The notes under the pieces were generated by a model that had not been told where the DNA came from, made no database searches, and worked only from the letters and a program-made list of their open reading frames with translations. Both the position numbers and the translations under genes were made by a program. Below are positions 16,993-25,841 of a stretch of 64,000 bases of DNA, piece by piece; the first letter of the stretch is position 1, and each line of letters begins with the position of its first letter. This DNA comes from an uncultured Alphaproteobacteria bacterium (GTDB taxonomy: Bacteria; Pseudomonadota; Alphaproteobacteria; JAPOUT01; G958296285): positions 818,367-882,366 of the forward strand of contig OY282459.1 of NCBI GenBank assembly GCA_958296285.1, read 5' to 3'.

Positions 16993-18227
16993 CACGCGAA
17001 AATCTCCACTTCCGGAAAGGCGACCAGAAAGCGATCCTCTCTCCCCTCTCGGTTCTGACGGATCTTGCGGCAGAGCTCCTCTCGGAAATTCCACGCCCCG
17101 ATGAACCAAAAAACCCGACCCTCCGCCGCCCAAGCCTCTTCCGCCGAGACGACAGGAATGTTCCGACCGGGCATGAAGCGCCCCTGTTTGAGAGGACTTT
17201 CATCGGCGAGAAAGCGAAGATCCGTTTTGAGAAAATTGAGAAAGTTGCAAATCTTCGTCCCCGCCCCGAAGCCCGCCAGCGTGAAACCCTCTTTTTCAGC
17301 CTCTTGAAGTTTGACGCGCACAGCCTCCGCCCGCTTCCGCGCCTCCGCCGCGAAGCGTCTGATATGCGCCATGTCGTAGAAGCCCTTCTCTTTCTCCGCC
17401 GCGATCATAGCGCGGACGCTCTCCTCCTCCTCGCCTGCCAAGCCCAAAGTCCAAAGATGGCTCGTCCCATAAACGGGGCTATGGCGCGCGCGCAGCAATT
17501 TGAGACCCGACCTCTCCGCCAATCGCCTTATCCCGTCCGTTTGGAAGAAAGAGTGATGCTCATGGTAGATCGTGTCAAACTCGCCATTGGCGAGCATATT
17601 GGCGTAAGAGGTCTGCGCCAGGATCATGCCGCCTTCGGCGAGCGCCTCTCGGCAGCCTTTGAGAAAATCATAGGGAGACGCCACATGCGCCAAGACATTC
17701 ACCGCCGTGATGACGTCAAAAGATCGCCCCCAGTTCCGCGCGAAATCCTCGCTCCAAAAGGCGGCGTGGGTTTCAATGCCTTTCTCTTCGGCGAGGGGTT
17801 TTAAGTTCCGCGCCGGATCCACGCTGACCGCGCCATGCCCCCGCGCCTGAAAATGTTTCAGAAGAGTCCCGTCATTTCCGCCGATATCCAAGACGCGCAG
17901 AGAGGTTTCGCCGCCATGCTCTTTCTCGGCTCGCTCGGCGAAGCGGCGGAAATAATCGTCCAGCGTTTGAGACGTCCCGCTGACATAGGGATAATGCTCA
18001 TAGAGAAGATGAGGCGCGAGCGCGATCGCTTGCTGGCAGTGCGCGCATTCCCGACACGCCATCAGGCGGAGAGGATAGCGCGGAAGCTCTTGAGGCGTCT
18101 GAGGCCAGGCATTGGCGAGAGGCTGCGCGCCCAAGTCAAAAACCTCTTCAATCTCACCGCTTCCGCAGACCAGACATTGGGCGATCGGTTGGAAGTCCGC
18201 CGCATGGCTGGACGGAGAGTCTTTCAC
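16992..18227 (-). CDS. Class I SAM-dependent C-methyltransferase with N-terminal zinc-binding domain
   Basis: A 411-residue protein. The N-terminus has paired cysteines (CLVCGSG and CRECAHCQ) of the putative zinc-binding Methyltransf_13 domain; the core has VLDIGGNDGTLLKHF (SAM motif I) and ITAVNVLAHVASPYDFL; the C-terminus is a Methyltransf_14-like domain (GFGAGTKICNFLN, FIGAWNFREEL). This three-part layout is that of TylC3/NovU-type sugar C-methyltransferases acting on NDP-keto-deoxysugars. Both neighbours overlap it by one to four bases. Confidence 0.87.
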   Translation of the reverse strand: MKDSPSSHAADFQPIAQCLVCGSGEIEEVFDLGAQPLANAWPQTPQELPRYPLRLMACRECAHCQQAIALAPHLLYEHYPYVSGTSQTLDDYFRRFAERAEKEHGGETSLRVLDIGGNDGTLLKHFQARGHGAVSVDPARNLKPLAEEKGIETHAAFWSEDFARNWGRSFDVITAVNVLAHVASPYDFLKGCREALAEGGMILAQTSYANMLANGEFDTIYHEHHSFFQTDGIRRLAERSGLKLLRARHSPVYGTSHLWTLGLAGEEEESVRAMIAAEKEKGFYDMAHIRRFAAEARKRAEAVRVKLQEAEKEGFTLAGFGAGTKICNFLNFLKTDLRFLADESPLKQGRFMPGRNIPVVSAEEAWAAEGRVFWFIGAWNFREELCRKIRQNREGREDRFLVAFPEVEIFA

Positions 18228-19102
18228 GCCGCCTTGCTTTCGCCTAGATGAGTCGTCAGATCTTGGACGAGAGACTCCACGCTTTCTTGAAAGGCGAAAT
18301 TGTAGGCGCTTCGGAATTTCTCATTGGAGATGAGATAGTCGTAAGATTCGGTGTCCGCGCCCTCCTCAAGGGGGACGGAAAAATGAGACGAGATCCTCCT
18401 GCCGAGCTCCGCGATGCTGGTGTTGAAACTCGCCAGATTGTAGAAGCCTGTCCGCATGTCGGGGGCGTCAAGAAGGGCTTGGACGGCGCGGACGCAGTCG
18501 CCCAGCCCCAAAATGGAGCGCCGCATTCCGCCATTGAAAACCAGCACGCGCCTCTTTTCCATCGCGGATTTCGTCATGGCGTTGATGACCAGATCGTATC
18601 TGGTATTGGGGGAGGGCCCCGCCAGCGTGCCAAGACGCAAAGCGGCGAAATTCTCGGCATAGTTCTGCATCATGACGTCCAGCGCGTATTTGGAGATGTC
18701 GTAGGCGTTGGCGGGGTTGAAGCGCGTTTCGGTCTCTTTCGCGCCGGCGCCGGCGACAGCGTTGTAGATTCCGCCGGTGCTGGCATAGATGAGCCGCTGC
18801 GAGGGACTCATTTTGCGCCTCAGCTGAAAAAGACGGAGGAGATTGTTCGTGAGCGCCCCTTCCGGATCTTCATGCGACATCCCAACGCTGGAATGGCCGG
18901 CGAACCAGAGAAGATGATCATAGCGCGCCAACAGAGAGGCGTCCGCTTCGGCGTAATCCATCTTGATATTGTCGGGATTGACGAAATTGCCGCGCTTTTC
19001 CAAATCCAGCGTATCCACGCGCCTGCCCTCATCTTTGAGGGTCTGATAAAGGCGGCTGCCGATATAGCCGCAGCCGCCGATGAGAAGAATTTTATCGGGC
19101 AT
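18224..19102 (-). CDS. NAD-dependent epimerase/dehydratase
   Basis: A 292-residue extended SDR with ILLIGGCGYIGSRLYQTL (GxxGxxG), FAGHSSVGMS, IYASTGGIYN and the catalytic YDISKYA (Y-x-x-x-K). Such enzymes interconvert NDP-sugars; the C-methyltransferase overlapped downstream suggests a branched deoxysugar precursor, as inference. It is the first gene of the leftward run that ends at the repeat E1 (apart from the GT promoters inside). The plus strand upstream is G-rich low complexity up to the 5S gene. Confidence 0.8.
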   Translation of the reverse strand: MPDKILLIGGCGYIGSRLYQTLKDEGRRVDTLDLEKRGNFVNPDNIKMDYAEADASLLARYDHLLWFAGHSSVGMSHEDPEGALTNNLLRLFQLRRKMSPSQRLIYASTGGIYNAVAGAGAKETETRFNPANAYDISKYALDVMMQNYAENFAALRLGTLAGPSPNTRYDLVINAMTKSAMEKRRVLVFNGGMRRSILGLGDCVRAVQALLDAPDMRTGFYNLASFNTSIAELGRRISSHFSVPLEEGADTESYDYLISNEKFRSAYNFAFQESVESLVQDLTTHLGESKAA

Positions 19103-19156
19103 GGGTTTTGCTCATCGCGGGCGGGGGGTGGCGGGGGGCGGGGCGGGTTCTCCACA

Positions 19157-19274
19157 AGTCTGGCGGCGACCTACTCTCCCACGCCTTAAGACGCAGTACC
19201 ATCGGCGCTGGGGCATTTCACTTCCGAGTTCGGAATGGGATCGGGTGTTGAGCGCCCCGCCATAGCCACCAGAC
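19157..19274 (-). rRNA. 5S ribosomal RNA, orphan
   Basis: The minus strand begins GTCTGGTGGCTATGGCGGGG and ends with GTAGGTCGCCGCCAGACTT, the 5S helix I, and holds the conserved CCGATCCCATTCCGAACTCG and GAAATGCCCCAGCGCCGATG segments. Length about 118. No 23S or 16S gene lies on either side; the upstream neighbour is an alpha/beta hydrolase 63 bases away. Ends are set by the terminal helix and may be off by a few bases. Confidence 0.92.
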
Positions 19275-19337
19275 CAGCGGAGAATCCGCTTCATCTGGGT
19301 GAGTTTCGGAGACTTTATAGAAGCGGGTTTCGCCTGT

Positions 19338-20303
19338 CTAGCCCTCAAGCGCGGCTGCCCAGACGGTCAAAATGGCGCGGAGCGCGGTCGCGAAAGCGAG
19401 CGGCTGATCCAGCATCAGATGATGATTCGCGTGAGGCACGGCAAGAATCGGAAAGGGCGGCGCGCCCTCTTCGCGCAAATAGTCGGCGGAATCCTTCGTG
19501 AACATCATGCTCCGCTCGCCATAGAGAATCGCGCGGCGGCTCGCCAGACGCGCCAGACGCCGCGCCTGATCGCCCCACCAAGATTCGCCGCGATCGTCAG
19601 ATCGGAATATCCCGGGATCAAATTTCCACGTCCAGCCCCCCTCAGCCTCCTTCAAGGAATGATGCGCCATATAGTCCATCAGATAGCGATTGTCGCAGCT
19701 CTGCGGCGGCGCAAGACGGTATCGCGCCATGGCGGTCGGCAAATCGGGATAGAGCCAGTTCGGGCGTTTGCGTCCGCGCATCGCTTTGACGCGATCCTTA
19801 TGGAAAAGGGCGAGTTTCTCCGGGCGCATCACCATCATGTCGCAGACGACAAGACCGCCGAAAGAGTCGCCAAAAAGCTCCATCGCCTCCAAGCCGATCG
19901 CGCCGCCATAGGAATGGGCGACAATGAAAGGCTCGCCTCCGATCATGCCCAAATGATCGGAGACGGCGAAGAGTTCGCGCGCGCGGGTCGGGCTGTCGTA
20001 GGAGGGGCGCGTTCCAGAATCGCCCATCCCGGACAAGTCAAACGCCGCCACATGAAAATCCCGCGCCAAAAAAGGCGCGATGAAGGCGAAGCAGCGCGCA
20101 TGGGCGAGAAAGCCATGCGTCATCATGACGCCCCGCTTCTTCGGATCGCCCCACCGAAAATAGTGAATCGGACAATTCTCAACCTCCAAGACGCCCTCGT
20201 CTCGCGGGAAGGACAAAGATTCGCGGAACCAGTTCGGAATCTCTTCGGTGATATAGGCGAGCTCGGCTGCCAGAAAATCGGGCGCGGTTTTAAGACTCGT
20301 CAT
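19338..20303 (-). CDS. Alpha/beta hydrolase
   Basis: A 321-residue protein with MMTHGFLAHA (oxyanion HG), FDLSGMGDSG, the nucleophile elbow AHSYGGA and a late VPHANHHLMLD supplying the catalytic His. Typical single-domain alpha/beta hydrolase with no signal peptide. ATG overlaps the stop of the upstream MaoC-type gene (ATGA), and two MaoC-like genes precede it, suggesting hydrolysis of an acyl-CoA-derived or related ester. Specific substrate not deducible. Confidence 0.8.
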   Translation of the reverse strand: MTSLKTAPDFLAAELAYITEEIPNWFRESLSFPRDEGVLEVENCPIHYFRWGDPKKRGVMMTHGFLAHARCFAFIAPFLARDFHVAAFDLSGMGDSGTRPSYDSPTRARELFAVSDHLGMIGGEPFIVAHSYGGAIGLEAMELFGDSFGGLVVCDMMVMRPEKLALFHKDRVKAMRGRKRPNWLYPDLPTAMARYRLAPPQSCDNRYLMDYMAHHSLKEAEGGWTWKFDPGIFRSDDRGESWWGDQARRLARLASRRAILYGERSMMFTKDSADYLREEGAPPFPILAVPHANHHLMLDQPLAFATALRAILTVWAAALEG

Positions 20304-20779
20304 CCGCCCCCGCCCCCGCCGCCGTCCCCTGGGTTTCGTCTCTCAAAAAGCGCCTGTCCCAGAAAAGACAGCACGCATTCGCCCCGCTCATTGAAGGCTT
20401 CATTGCGGTTGCGGACCAGCCCCCATTGCGGACGGCTTTTGAGAAGAATCTTCTCGGCGATGGTCGTGCGATAGCGGACGCGATCCCCGGCGCGGACGGG
20501 GTTTGGCCATCGCATCTCCAAGAAGCCCGGCGACGGTCCCAAAATGGCGGGGCGCTCGTCATTTTCGGCGGGCGGGCGCAGGGCAAGATTTTCCGCCCGC
20601 GCCTCCATCATGCGGTTCATCCATCCGCCGACAACCTGCCAGCGCGAAGCCTCCAAGCCCTTCAGACATTCGGGGGCGGGATCGTATTTTCGCGCGAACT
20701 CCATAATCTCCTCCTTCGTGAAGAGACGTTCTCCCAAATCCATCTTTTCGCCAATCGGCATATCCTCAAAATAGCTCAT
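20300..20779 (-). CDS. MaoC-like hotdog-fold protein
   Basis: A 159-residue protein starting MSYFEDMPIGEKMDLGERLF, with FARKYDPAPE and GPSPGFLEMRWPNPVRAGDRVRYR, the MaoC dehydratase core. The canonical hydratase residues (Asp...His in ARxHGDxNPxH) are largely replaced (KYDPAPECLKG), as in many MaoC-like homologs, so enoyl-CoA hydratase activity is uncertain. The C-terminus ends in a run of glycines (GDGGGGGGG) encoded by a GC-rich simple repeat. It is paired with the next MaoC-like gene three bases away; such pairs often form heterodimers. Confidence 0.75.
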   Translation of the reverse strand: MSYFEDMPIGEKMDLGERLFTKEEIMEFARKYDPAPECLKGLEASRWQVVGGWMNRMMEARAENLALRPPAENDERPAILGPSPGFLEMRWPNPVRAGDRVRYRTTIAEKILLKSRPQWGLVRNRNEAFNERGECVLSFLGQALFERRNPGDGGGGGGG

Positions 20780-20782
20780 GGA

Positions 20783-21268
20783 TCACGAGGCTCCGGCGCG
20801 CAGAGAAATTTCGCGCGAGATTCTGATCTCGGTCTTTTTCTCGCCATGCTGATCAAAAACCTCCCAGAGAAAAAGACACGCGCCGACATTCTCGCCTTCG
20901 CGCGGCGGATGGCGTTTTACGACCGTCCGCTTCACGGTGAGCCTGTCGCCGGGGAAGACAGGACGCCGCCAGCGACATTCCTCAATCTCGGCGCGATCGG
21001 TAAAAGCGGGGCGTCTTGACGCGGGCGAGGCGGCATTCTCTTCGGCCTCCCGCGTCATCTTCCAGAGAATCGCCATGACATGCCAGCCGCTCGCGCAGAG
21101 CCTTCCGATCATGGAAGATTTCGCCGCCTCCTCGTCCAAGTGAAAAGGCTGCGGATCGTAGCGGGACGCGAAAAAAACAATATCCTCGCGCGTGATCTCA
21201 TAGGGGCCGATCTCATCGCTCTCGCCTGTCGTGAAATCTTCCCAGAAGCGGGTCGCGGTCTTGGTCAT
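20783..21268 (-). CDS. MaoC-like hotdog-fold protein
   Basis: A 161-residue protein: FWEDFTTGESDEIGPYEITREDIVFFASRYDPQPFHLDEEAA, with the Asp and His of the MaoC hydratase motif (YDPQPFH) present, then WRRPVFPGDRLTVKR. It fits R-specific enoyl-CoA hydratase/MaoC proteins. AGGAGAG lies before the ATG at 21268; the frame runs on to 21316 without a better site. It precedes its divergent partner MaoC-like gene, and only this one keeps the catalytic pair. Confidence 0.8.
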   Translation of the reverse strand: MTKTATRFWEDFTTGESDEIGPYEITREDIVFFASRYDPQPFHLDEEAAKSSMIGRLCASGWHVMAILWKMTREAEENAASPASRRPAFTDRAEIEECRWRRPVFPGDRLTVKRTVVKRHPPREGENVGACLFLWEVFDQHGEKKTEIRISREISLRAGAS

Positions 21269-21281
21269 GGCGGCTCTCCTT

Positions 21282-22397
21282 TCAAGAGGCGTGGCGAATA
21301 TGCATGACATCGCCATCCTTCACAATATAGTCTTTGCCCTCCAGACGCATCCGCCCGGCTTCGCGCGCGCCGTGCCATCCTTGATGGGCGAGGAAATCCT
21401 GATAGGCGACGGTTTCGGCGCGGATGAAATGTTTCTCAAAATCGGCGTGGATTCGCCCCGCCGCGCGCATTGCCGATGTGCCGTCAGGGATTGTCCATGC
21501 GCGCGCCTCTTTCTCTCCGACGGTGAAAAAGGTGATGAGTCGCAGGAGCGCGTAAGATTGGCGGATCAGTTCCTCCAGCCCTGTCGGGGCGAGCGCCTCG
21601 CTTTTGAGATAGTCGGCGCGCTCTTTTTCGGAAAAAAGGGCCAGTTCCTCCTCCAGCCGCGCCGAGAGAAGAACGATCGCCGCGCCTTTTTCCTCCGCAT
21701 AGTCCCGCGCCGATCGGATATGCGCGCTCCCGTGCCGCAAGCCCTCCTCATCGGCGTTGGCGACATAAAGGACGGGCTTCGCCGTCAAGAGCTGCCAAGA
21801 GCGCGCGCGCCTCTTCGCCGCGCCCTCCTCATTGAGAAGCGCTATGACGGAGGCGGAATCCCCCTTGTCCAAAAAGGAGAGAATCTCTTCCGCCAGCGCC
21901 TTGTCGGCGGCGGCGCTTTTGGCTTCGTCTCCCGCGCCTCGCGCTTTTTTCTCCAGTTTCGCCGATCGCTTTTGGAGGCTTTCCATATCGGCGAGCATCA
22001 GTTCGGTCTCCACGATCTCGGCGTCCCTCGCCGGATTGACGCTCTCGGCGACATGCGCCACATCCCCATCGTCAAAACAGCGCAGCGCGTGAAGAAGCGC
22101 GTCTCTCTCGCGGATATGGGCGAGAAAGCGATTGCCGAGACCCTCGCCCTTGGACGCGCCGGCGACAAGACCGGCGATGTCGGTGAAGGCGATTTTGGTC
22201 GGAACGATCTTGGCGGACGAGGCGAGCGCCGCCAATCTCCGAAGACGCGCATCCGCGAGAGCCACCTCGCCGTGATTGGGATCAATCGTGCAGAAGGGAT
22301 AGGCTTCGGCTTGCGCGGCGCGCCGTTTCGTCAGCGCGTTCAGCAGGGTGGATTTCCCGGCATTCGGCAGTCCGACAATCCCGCAGCTAAAGCCCAT
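21282..22397 (-). CDS. ychF: Redox-regulated ATPase YchF (Obg family)
   Basis: A 371-residue protein starting MGFSCGIVGLPNAGKSTLLN (P-loop), with TIDPNHGEV (switch I), DIAGLVAGASKGEGLGN (G3) and the atypical G4 segment LYVANADEEG, which in YchF gives ATP rather than GTP preference. A coiled-coil stretch (about 130-175) and C-terminal TGS domain (TFFTVGEKEARAWTIPDG) follow. Full length for the family (about 363). Its start overlaps the end of pth by 11 bases, the usual neighbour. Confidence 0.95.
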   Translation of the reverse strand: MGFSCGIVGLPNAGKSTLLNALTKRRAAQAEAYPFCTIDPNHGEVALADARLRRLAALASSAKIVPTKIAFTDIAGLVAGASKGEGLGNRFLAHIRERDALLHALRCFDDGDVAHVAESVNPARDAEIVETELMLADMESLQKRSAKLEKKARGAGDEAKSAAADKALAEEILSFLDKGDSASVIALLNEEGAAKRRARSWQLLTAKPVLYVANADEEGLRHGSAHIRSARDYAEEKGAAIVLLSARLEEELALFSEKERADYLKSEALAPTGLEELIRQSYALLRLITFFTVGEKEARAWTIPDGTSAMRAAGRIHADFEKHFIRAETVAYQDFLAHQGWHGAREAGRMRLEGKDYIVKDGDVMHIRHAS

Positions 22398-22974
22398 CTG
22401 AGAGCGCCTTTTCCATGGCGAGATGAATCTTATTGGCGAAGCTGGAATCCTTCCCCTCGCCCAGAAGGTCGGCGTGGGACGCGATCGCCTCCAGCAAAGA
22501 TTGGAGGCGCTCTTTTTCCTCGGCGCGGAAATCTCCCAAAACATGCCTAGAGACGAGCGCCGCATGGCCCGGATGTCCGATGCCCAGCCGCGCGCGGCGG
22601 AAATCTTGCCGAATATGCGCTTGGAGCGATCGCAAGCCATTATGCCCCGCCGAAGATCCTCCCTGTTTCATCCGCATTTTTCCCAAGGGCAGATCCAGCT
22701 CGTCATGGAAGACGACCATCTCCGGTCTTTTGGCGCGGCATTGTCTGATCATCGCGGCGACAGCAGGTCCGCAGAGATTCATGCTTGTCATGGGCTTGAA
22801 GATAAGGGTTTCGCGGTCTCCCAATCTGCCGCTTTGGAGCGAGCCTTGAAAGCGGTCGCGCCGCGCTTCAAAGGCTCGGCGCTCGGCGATTTTCTCCACC
22901 GCCATGAAGCCGATATTGTGCCGATGTTTCGCATAGGCTCTGCCGGGGTTTCCCAATCCGACCAAGAGGAGCAT
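22387..22974 (-). CDS. pth: Peptidyl-tRNA hydrolase
   Basis: A 195-residue enzyme that releases tRNA from peptidyl-tRNA. LLVGLGNPGRAYAKHRHNIGF holds the catalytic His and Asn, followed by KPMTSMNLCGPAV, VFHDELDLPLGKMRMKQGGSSAGHNGL and HVLGDF. The ATG at 22974 follows the rplY stop by seven bases, the common alphaproteobacterial order rplY-pth-ychF. The longer frame upstream reads through the acidic tail of rplY and was rejected. Confidence 0.95.
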   Translation of the reverse strand: MLLLVGLGNPGRAYAKHRHNIGFMAVEKIAERRAFEARRDRFQGSLQSGRLGDRETLIFKPMTSMNLCGPAVAAMIRQCRAKRPEMVVFHDELDLPLGKMRMKQGGSSAGHNGLRSLQAHIRQDFRRARLGIGHPGHAALVSRHVLGDFRAEEKERLQSLLEAIASHADLLGEGKDSSFANKIHLAMEKALSDGL

Positions 22975-22981
22975 GGGGGGA

Positions 22982-23647
22982 TCAGTTGTCGCCGTCTTGG
23001 CTGTCTCCGCCTTCCTGCGGCGCGTCCTCTTCGGCTTCGGCTTCTTCGGCTTCTTCTTCGGCGGCTTCCGCGCCGCGGAGCGCCGCCGGCGCGACCAGAG
23101 TCGCCACGGTGAAATCTCTGTCGCCGATGGTGGGCTTGACGCCTTCGGGAAGCGCGATGCCCGAAATATGGACGGAGTCGCCAATGTCGCATCCCGTCAG
23201 ATCGGCGACAATCTCTTCCGGGATCGCGTCCGCCGGGCAGCGCAGTTCCACCTTGTGGCGCACGACATTGAGAACGCCGCCGCGCCGCAAGCCCGGACAG
23301 TCTTCCTCGCCGGTGAAGCGGACGGCGACCTCCACGGCGAGGAAGTCGCCTTTGGCGAGGCGGAGGAAATCCACATGGCGCACGCCGCCTTGCACCGGAT
23401 CGCGCTGCGTTTCGCGGGCGATGGCGCGAATCGTCTTGCCGTGGAGTTTGATGGCGCAGGAGGCGCTTTTCATATCCTGCGCGCGGGCGAGTCTGGCGAA
23501 ATCCATCGCCGAGATTTGGATAGGCTCGGCATCCTCGCTGCCGCCATAGAGGATGGCGGGGATTTGTCCTTCGCGGCGGAGCGCCGAGAGCGCGCCCTTG
23601 CCGGAAGGCTGGCGCGATTGGGCGGTCAGTGTCAGAACCTTGCTCAT
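22982..23647 (-). CDS. rplY: 50S ribosomal protein L25/CTC-type
   Basis: A 221-residue L25 of the long CTC type: MSKVLTLTAQSRQPSGKGAL, RREGQIPAILYGG, CPGLRRGGVLNVVRHKVELRCPADAIPEEI and an acidic C-terminal tail (EEEAEEAEAEEDAPQEGGD). It binds 5S rRNA in the large subunit. TATAAA lies only seven bases before the ATG (promoter at 23655-23683) and there is no Shine-Dalgarno sequence, which suggests a leaderless transcript. Confidence 0.93.
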   Translation of the reverse strand: MSKVLTLTAQSRQPSGKGALSALRREGQIPAILYGGSEDAEPIQISAMDFARLARAQDMKSASCAIKLHGKTIRAIARETQRDPVQGGVRHVDFLRLAKGDFLAVEVAVRFTGEEDCPGLRRGGVLNVVRHKVELRCPADAIPEEIVADLTGCDIGDSVHISGIALPEGVKPTIGDRDFTVATLVAPAALRGAEAAEEEAEEAEAEEDAPQEGGDSQDGDN

Positions 23648-23654
23648 AAAGGCC

Positions 23655-23683
23655 TTTATAGTCTCTAGCGCGGCGGAGGGCAA
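23655..23683 (-). promoter_or_regulatory. Promoter of rplY
   Basis: TTGCCC-N17-TATAAA on the minus strand. The -10 box ends seven bases before the rplY ATG, so transcription would start at about the start codon. Confidence 0.6.
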
Positions 23684-23765
23684 GATGGCGGCGGAAACTT
23701 CAAGAGATTTCACGAAAGCGCGAGACTCTCTTGCGCCTCTTCATAAGAGATGGCTTATTGGGCGC

Positions 23766-24122
23766 ATGGTCAATCCGCCTTCCATATCGCTGAACAGTTT
23801 CGCGCAGAAAGCGCAGCAAGCCCAAGCCGCCGGCGGCGCGCTGCGCTTGGACAAGCAGGGCGGGCTTGTCGTCAAGGGCGACAGTTTTTTCGGCAAAGCC
23901 GCGCTTTGGGTCAAAGACAATCTTTTTCCAAAAGCCTCCCGCGCCGAGAATGTCGCCGTTTTGAGCGCTCTGGAGAGGACTCTCAATCAGGAGAAAGGGA
24001 GCGCGATAGAAGAACTCCCGGACAGCCTCCCCGCCGAGGCCAGCCGCCTCAACGACTCGCATGACGTGACCCGCGAGATCGCCGAGAGAGTCGCGGCTTT
24101 GGAGCCGGGGCTGAAAATCTGA
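23766..24122 (+). CDS. Protein of unknown function, paralog of the 33214-34515 protein
   Basis: A 118-residue product (MVNPPSISLNSFAQKAQQAQ...). It shares an N-terminal block with the 433-residue protein at 33214-34515: LNxF, GGALxxDKxGG, a central FG, LWxK and LFP, then VLxAL, over about 60 residues. No signal peptide or membrane helix is seen. The ATG at 23766 puts the shared block at the same distance from the start as in the paralog; an in-frame ATG at 23685 preceded by GGAGG is the alternative. It has none of the tyrosine motifs of the paralog. I do not recognise the family. Confidence 0.65.
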   Translation: MVNPPSISLNSFAQKAQQAQAAGGALRLDKQGGLVVKGDSFFGKAALWVKDNLFPKASRAENVAVLSALERTLNQEKGSAIEELPDSLPAEASRLNDSHDVTREIAERVAALEPGLKI

Positions 24123-24164
24123 CCCCCTCGCCGCCGCCCGCCGCCCGCCGCCGCTTCCGCGCAA

Positions 24165-25097
24165 TCACTCAAAAAGACTGGAAACCGATTCTTCCTTCGT
24201 CGTGCGGAGGATCGCGCTCCCAATCAAAGAGGCGATAGGCAAAATCCTGATCTTTGGATGATCCCGCACCGAAGAGTCAAAGCGAATGGAATCGGTCACG
24301 ACCAGTTCCGCCAAAGAGGATCGCGCGATGCGCTCCAAAGCCTCTCCCGACAAGACGCCATGGCTGACATAGGCGCGGACTTCTTCCGCGCCTTTCTCTT
24401 TCATCGCCTCGGCGGCGTTGCAGAGGGTTCCCGCCGAATCCACAATGTCATCCACGAGGATGCATCGCCTGCCCTTGACGTCTCCGACAATGTTCATGAC
24501 GTCTGACTGCCCCGCTTCCTCGCGCCTTTTATCCACGATGGCGATTTCGGCTTCCAAGCGCCGCGCCATGTCGCGGGTGCGGACGACTCCGCCGACATCC
24601 GGCGAGACCATCAGCAGATCGCCTCGCGGGACGCGCTCTTTGATGTCGCGGGCGAAGACAGGCGCGGCGAAGAGATTGTCGGTCGGAATGTCAAAGAAGC
24701 CCTGAATCTGTCCGGCGTGGAGATCCAGCGTCAGAACCCGATGCGCCCCTGCATGGGTGATCATATCGGCGATCAGTTTCGCCGAGATCGGGGTGCGCGA
24801 GCCTGTTTTTCTATCCTGCCGCGCATAGCCGAAATAGGGAATGACCGCCGTGATCCGCCGCGCCGAGGCGCGTTTCAAGGCGTCAATCAAGATCAGCAGC
24901 TCCATAATGTGATCGTTGGCGGGGTAGGAGGTGGATTGAATGATGAAGGCATCCTCGCCCCGCACATTCTCTTTGATCTCCACGAAGACTTCCTTGTCGG
25001 CGAAGCGCTGGACTGAGGAGTTCGTCATCGCCTCGCCCAAATGCGAGGCGATGCCGCGCGCCAATTCAGGATTGCTGTTGCCTGTGATGAGTTTCAT
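24165..25097 (-). CDS. prs: Ribose-phosphate pyrophosphokinase
   Basis: A 310-residue PRPP synthetase: [48 protein letters not shown], the metal/ATP-binding region [18 protein letters not shown], and the PRPP loop [17 protein letters not shown]. Makes PRPP for nucleotide, NAD, His and Trp synthesis. Stands between the unknown paralog gene and pgeF. Confidence 0.95.
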   Translation of the reverse strand: MKLITGNSNPELARGIASHLGEAMTNSSVQRFADKEVFVEIKENVRGEDAFIIQSTSYPANDHIMELLILIDALKRASARRITAVIPYFGYARQDRKTGSRTPISAKLIADMITHAGAHRVLTLDLHAGQIQGFFDIPTDNLFAAPVFARDIKERVPRGDLLMVSPDVGGVVRTRDMARRLEAEIAIVDKRREEAGQSDVMNIVGDVKGRRCILVDDIVDSAGTLCNAAEAMKEKGAEEVRAYVSHGVLSGEALERIARSSLAELVVTDSIRFDSSVRDHPKIRILPIASLIGSAILRTTKEESVSSLFE

Positions 25098-25139
25098 CGG
25101 ACGGCTCTCCCCCCTGCCTTCCCCGCTTCTCTCGCTCTT

Positions 25140-25841
25140 CTAGCAGGGGGCGGGGGCGAGCGCAATCGCCGAGATTTGCCGTCCATGACGCGACCCGCTG
25201 TCTTTAATGTCGCGGCGGCGCGAGCAAAAAAGCCCCTCTTCATCAAAGACGCAATGGGGCAGAATCTCTATGGCGCGGCGCGGCAGCCCCGCTCTTTCCA
25301 AACGCTGGGCGGCGTAAGATTTCAAATCAAAAAAAGCATGGTTTTGCGCGCCGGGCTTGAAGAGATCAGCGCTCCATGGATCTTGCTTGATGAAACTCTC
25401 GCGGAACGCGCCGCTGACCTCGTAATTGTCCTGCGAGATGGCGGGACCGATGGCGGCGACTGTGTTTTCGGGACGCGCGCCGTGTTTTTTCATTTGGGCG
25501 AGGGCGGCTTCTATGATTCCCGCCTTCGCGCCGCGCCAGCCGGCATGAATGGCGGCGATGAGGCCCGCCTCCATCTCCGCCAACAGCACCGGGACGCAAT
25601 CCGCCGTCAAGATGCCGATCGCCAAATGAGGCTTGTCGGTGATGAGAGCGTCCGCTTCTTCTTTGCCCGTCCGCCAAGGAGCCTTGATGAAAAGCGCCCG
25701 CGCCGTATGCGCCTGCCGCGCCGTCAAGAGATTGTCAGCCGACACGCCCAGACGCGCCGCGCCCGCCGCCGCCTCTTGCTCCCGCGTGAAGAATCCGTGC
25801 CGCAGCCCTTTTAGGTCAGAGAGTTTTCGCGAGAGAATCAT
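25140..25841 (-). CDS. pgeF: PgeF/YfiH-type polyphenol oxidase family protein
   Basis: A 233-residue DUF152 protein: LRHGFFTREQ, ILTADCVPVLLAE (metal Cys), AAIHAGWRGAKAGI (metal His) and AIGPAISQDNYEV, plus CVFDEEGLFCSRRRD. Family members are zinc/copper enzymes with purine-nucleoside phosphorylase, adenosine deaminase or laccase activity; in E. coli YfiH edits peptidoglycan precursors. ATG at 25841 overlaps the midA stop by one base (TGATG). Confidence 0.88.
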   Translation of the reverse strand: MILSRKLSDLKGLRHGFFTREQEAAAGAARLGVSADNLLTARQAHTARALFIKAPWRTGKEEADALITDKPHLAIGILTADCVPVLLAEMEAGLIAAIHAGWRGAKAGIIEAALAQMKKHGARPENTVAAIGPAISQDNYEVSGAFRESFIKQDPWSADLFKPGAQNHAFFDLKSYAAQRLERAGLPRRAIEILPHCVFDEEGLFCSRRRDIKDSGSRHGRQISAIALAPAPC

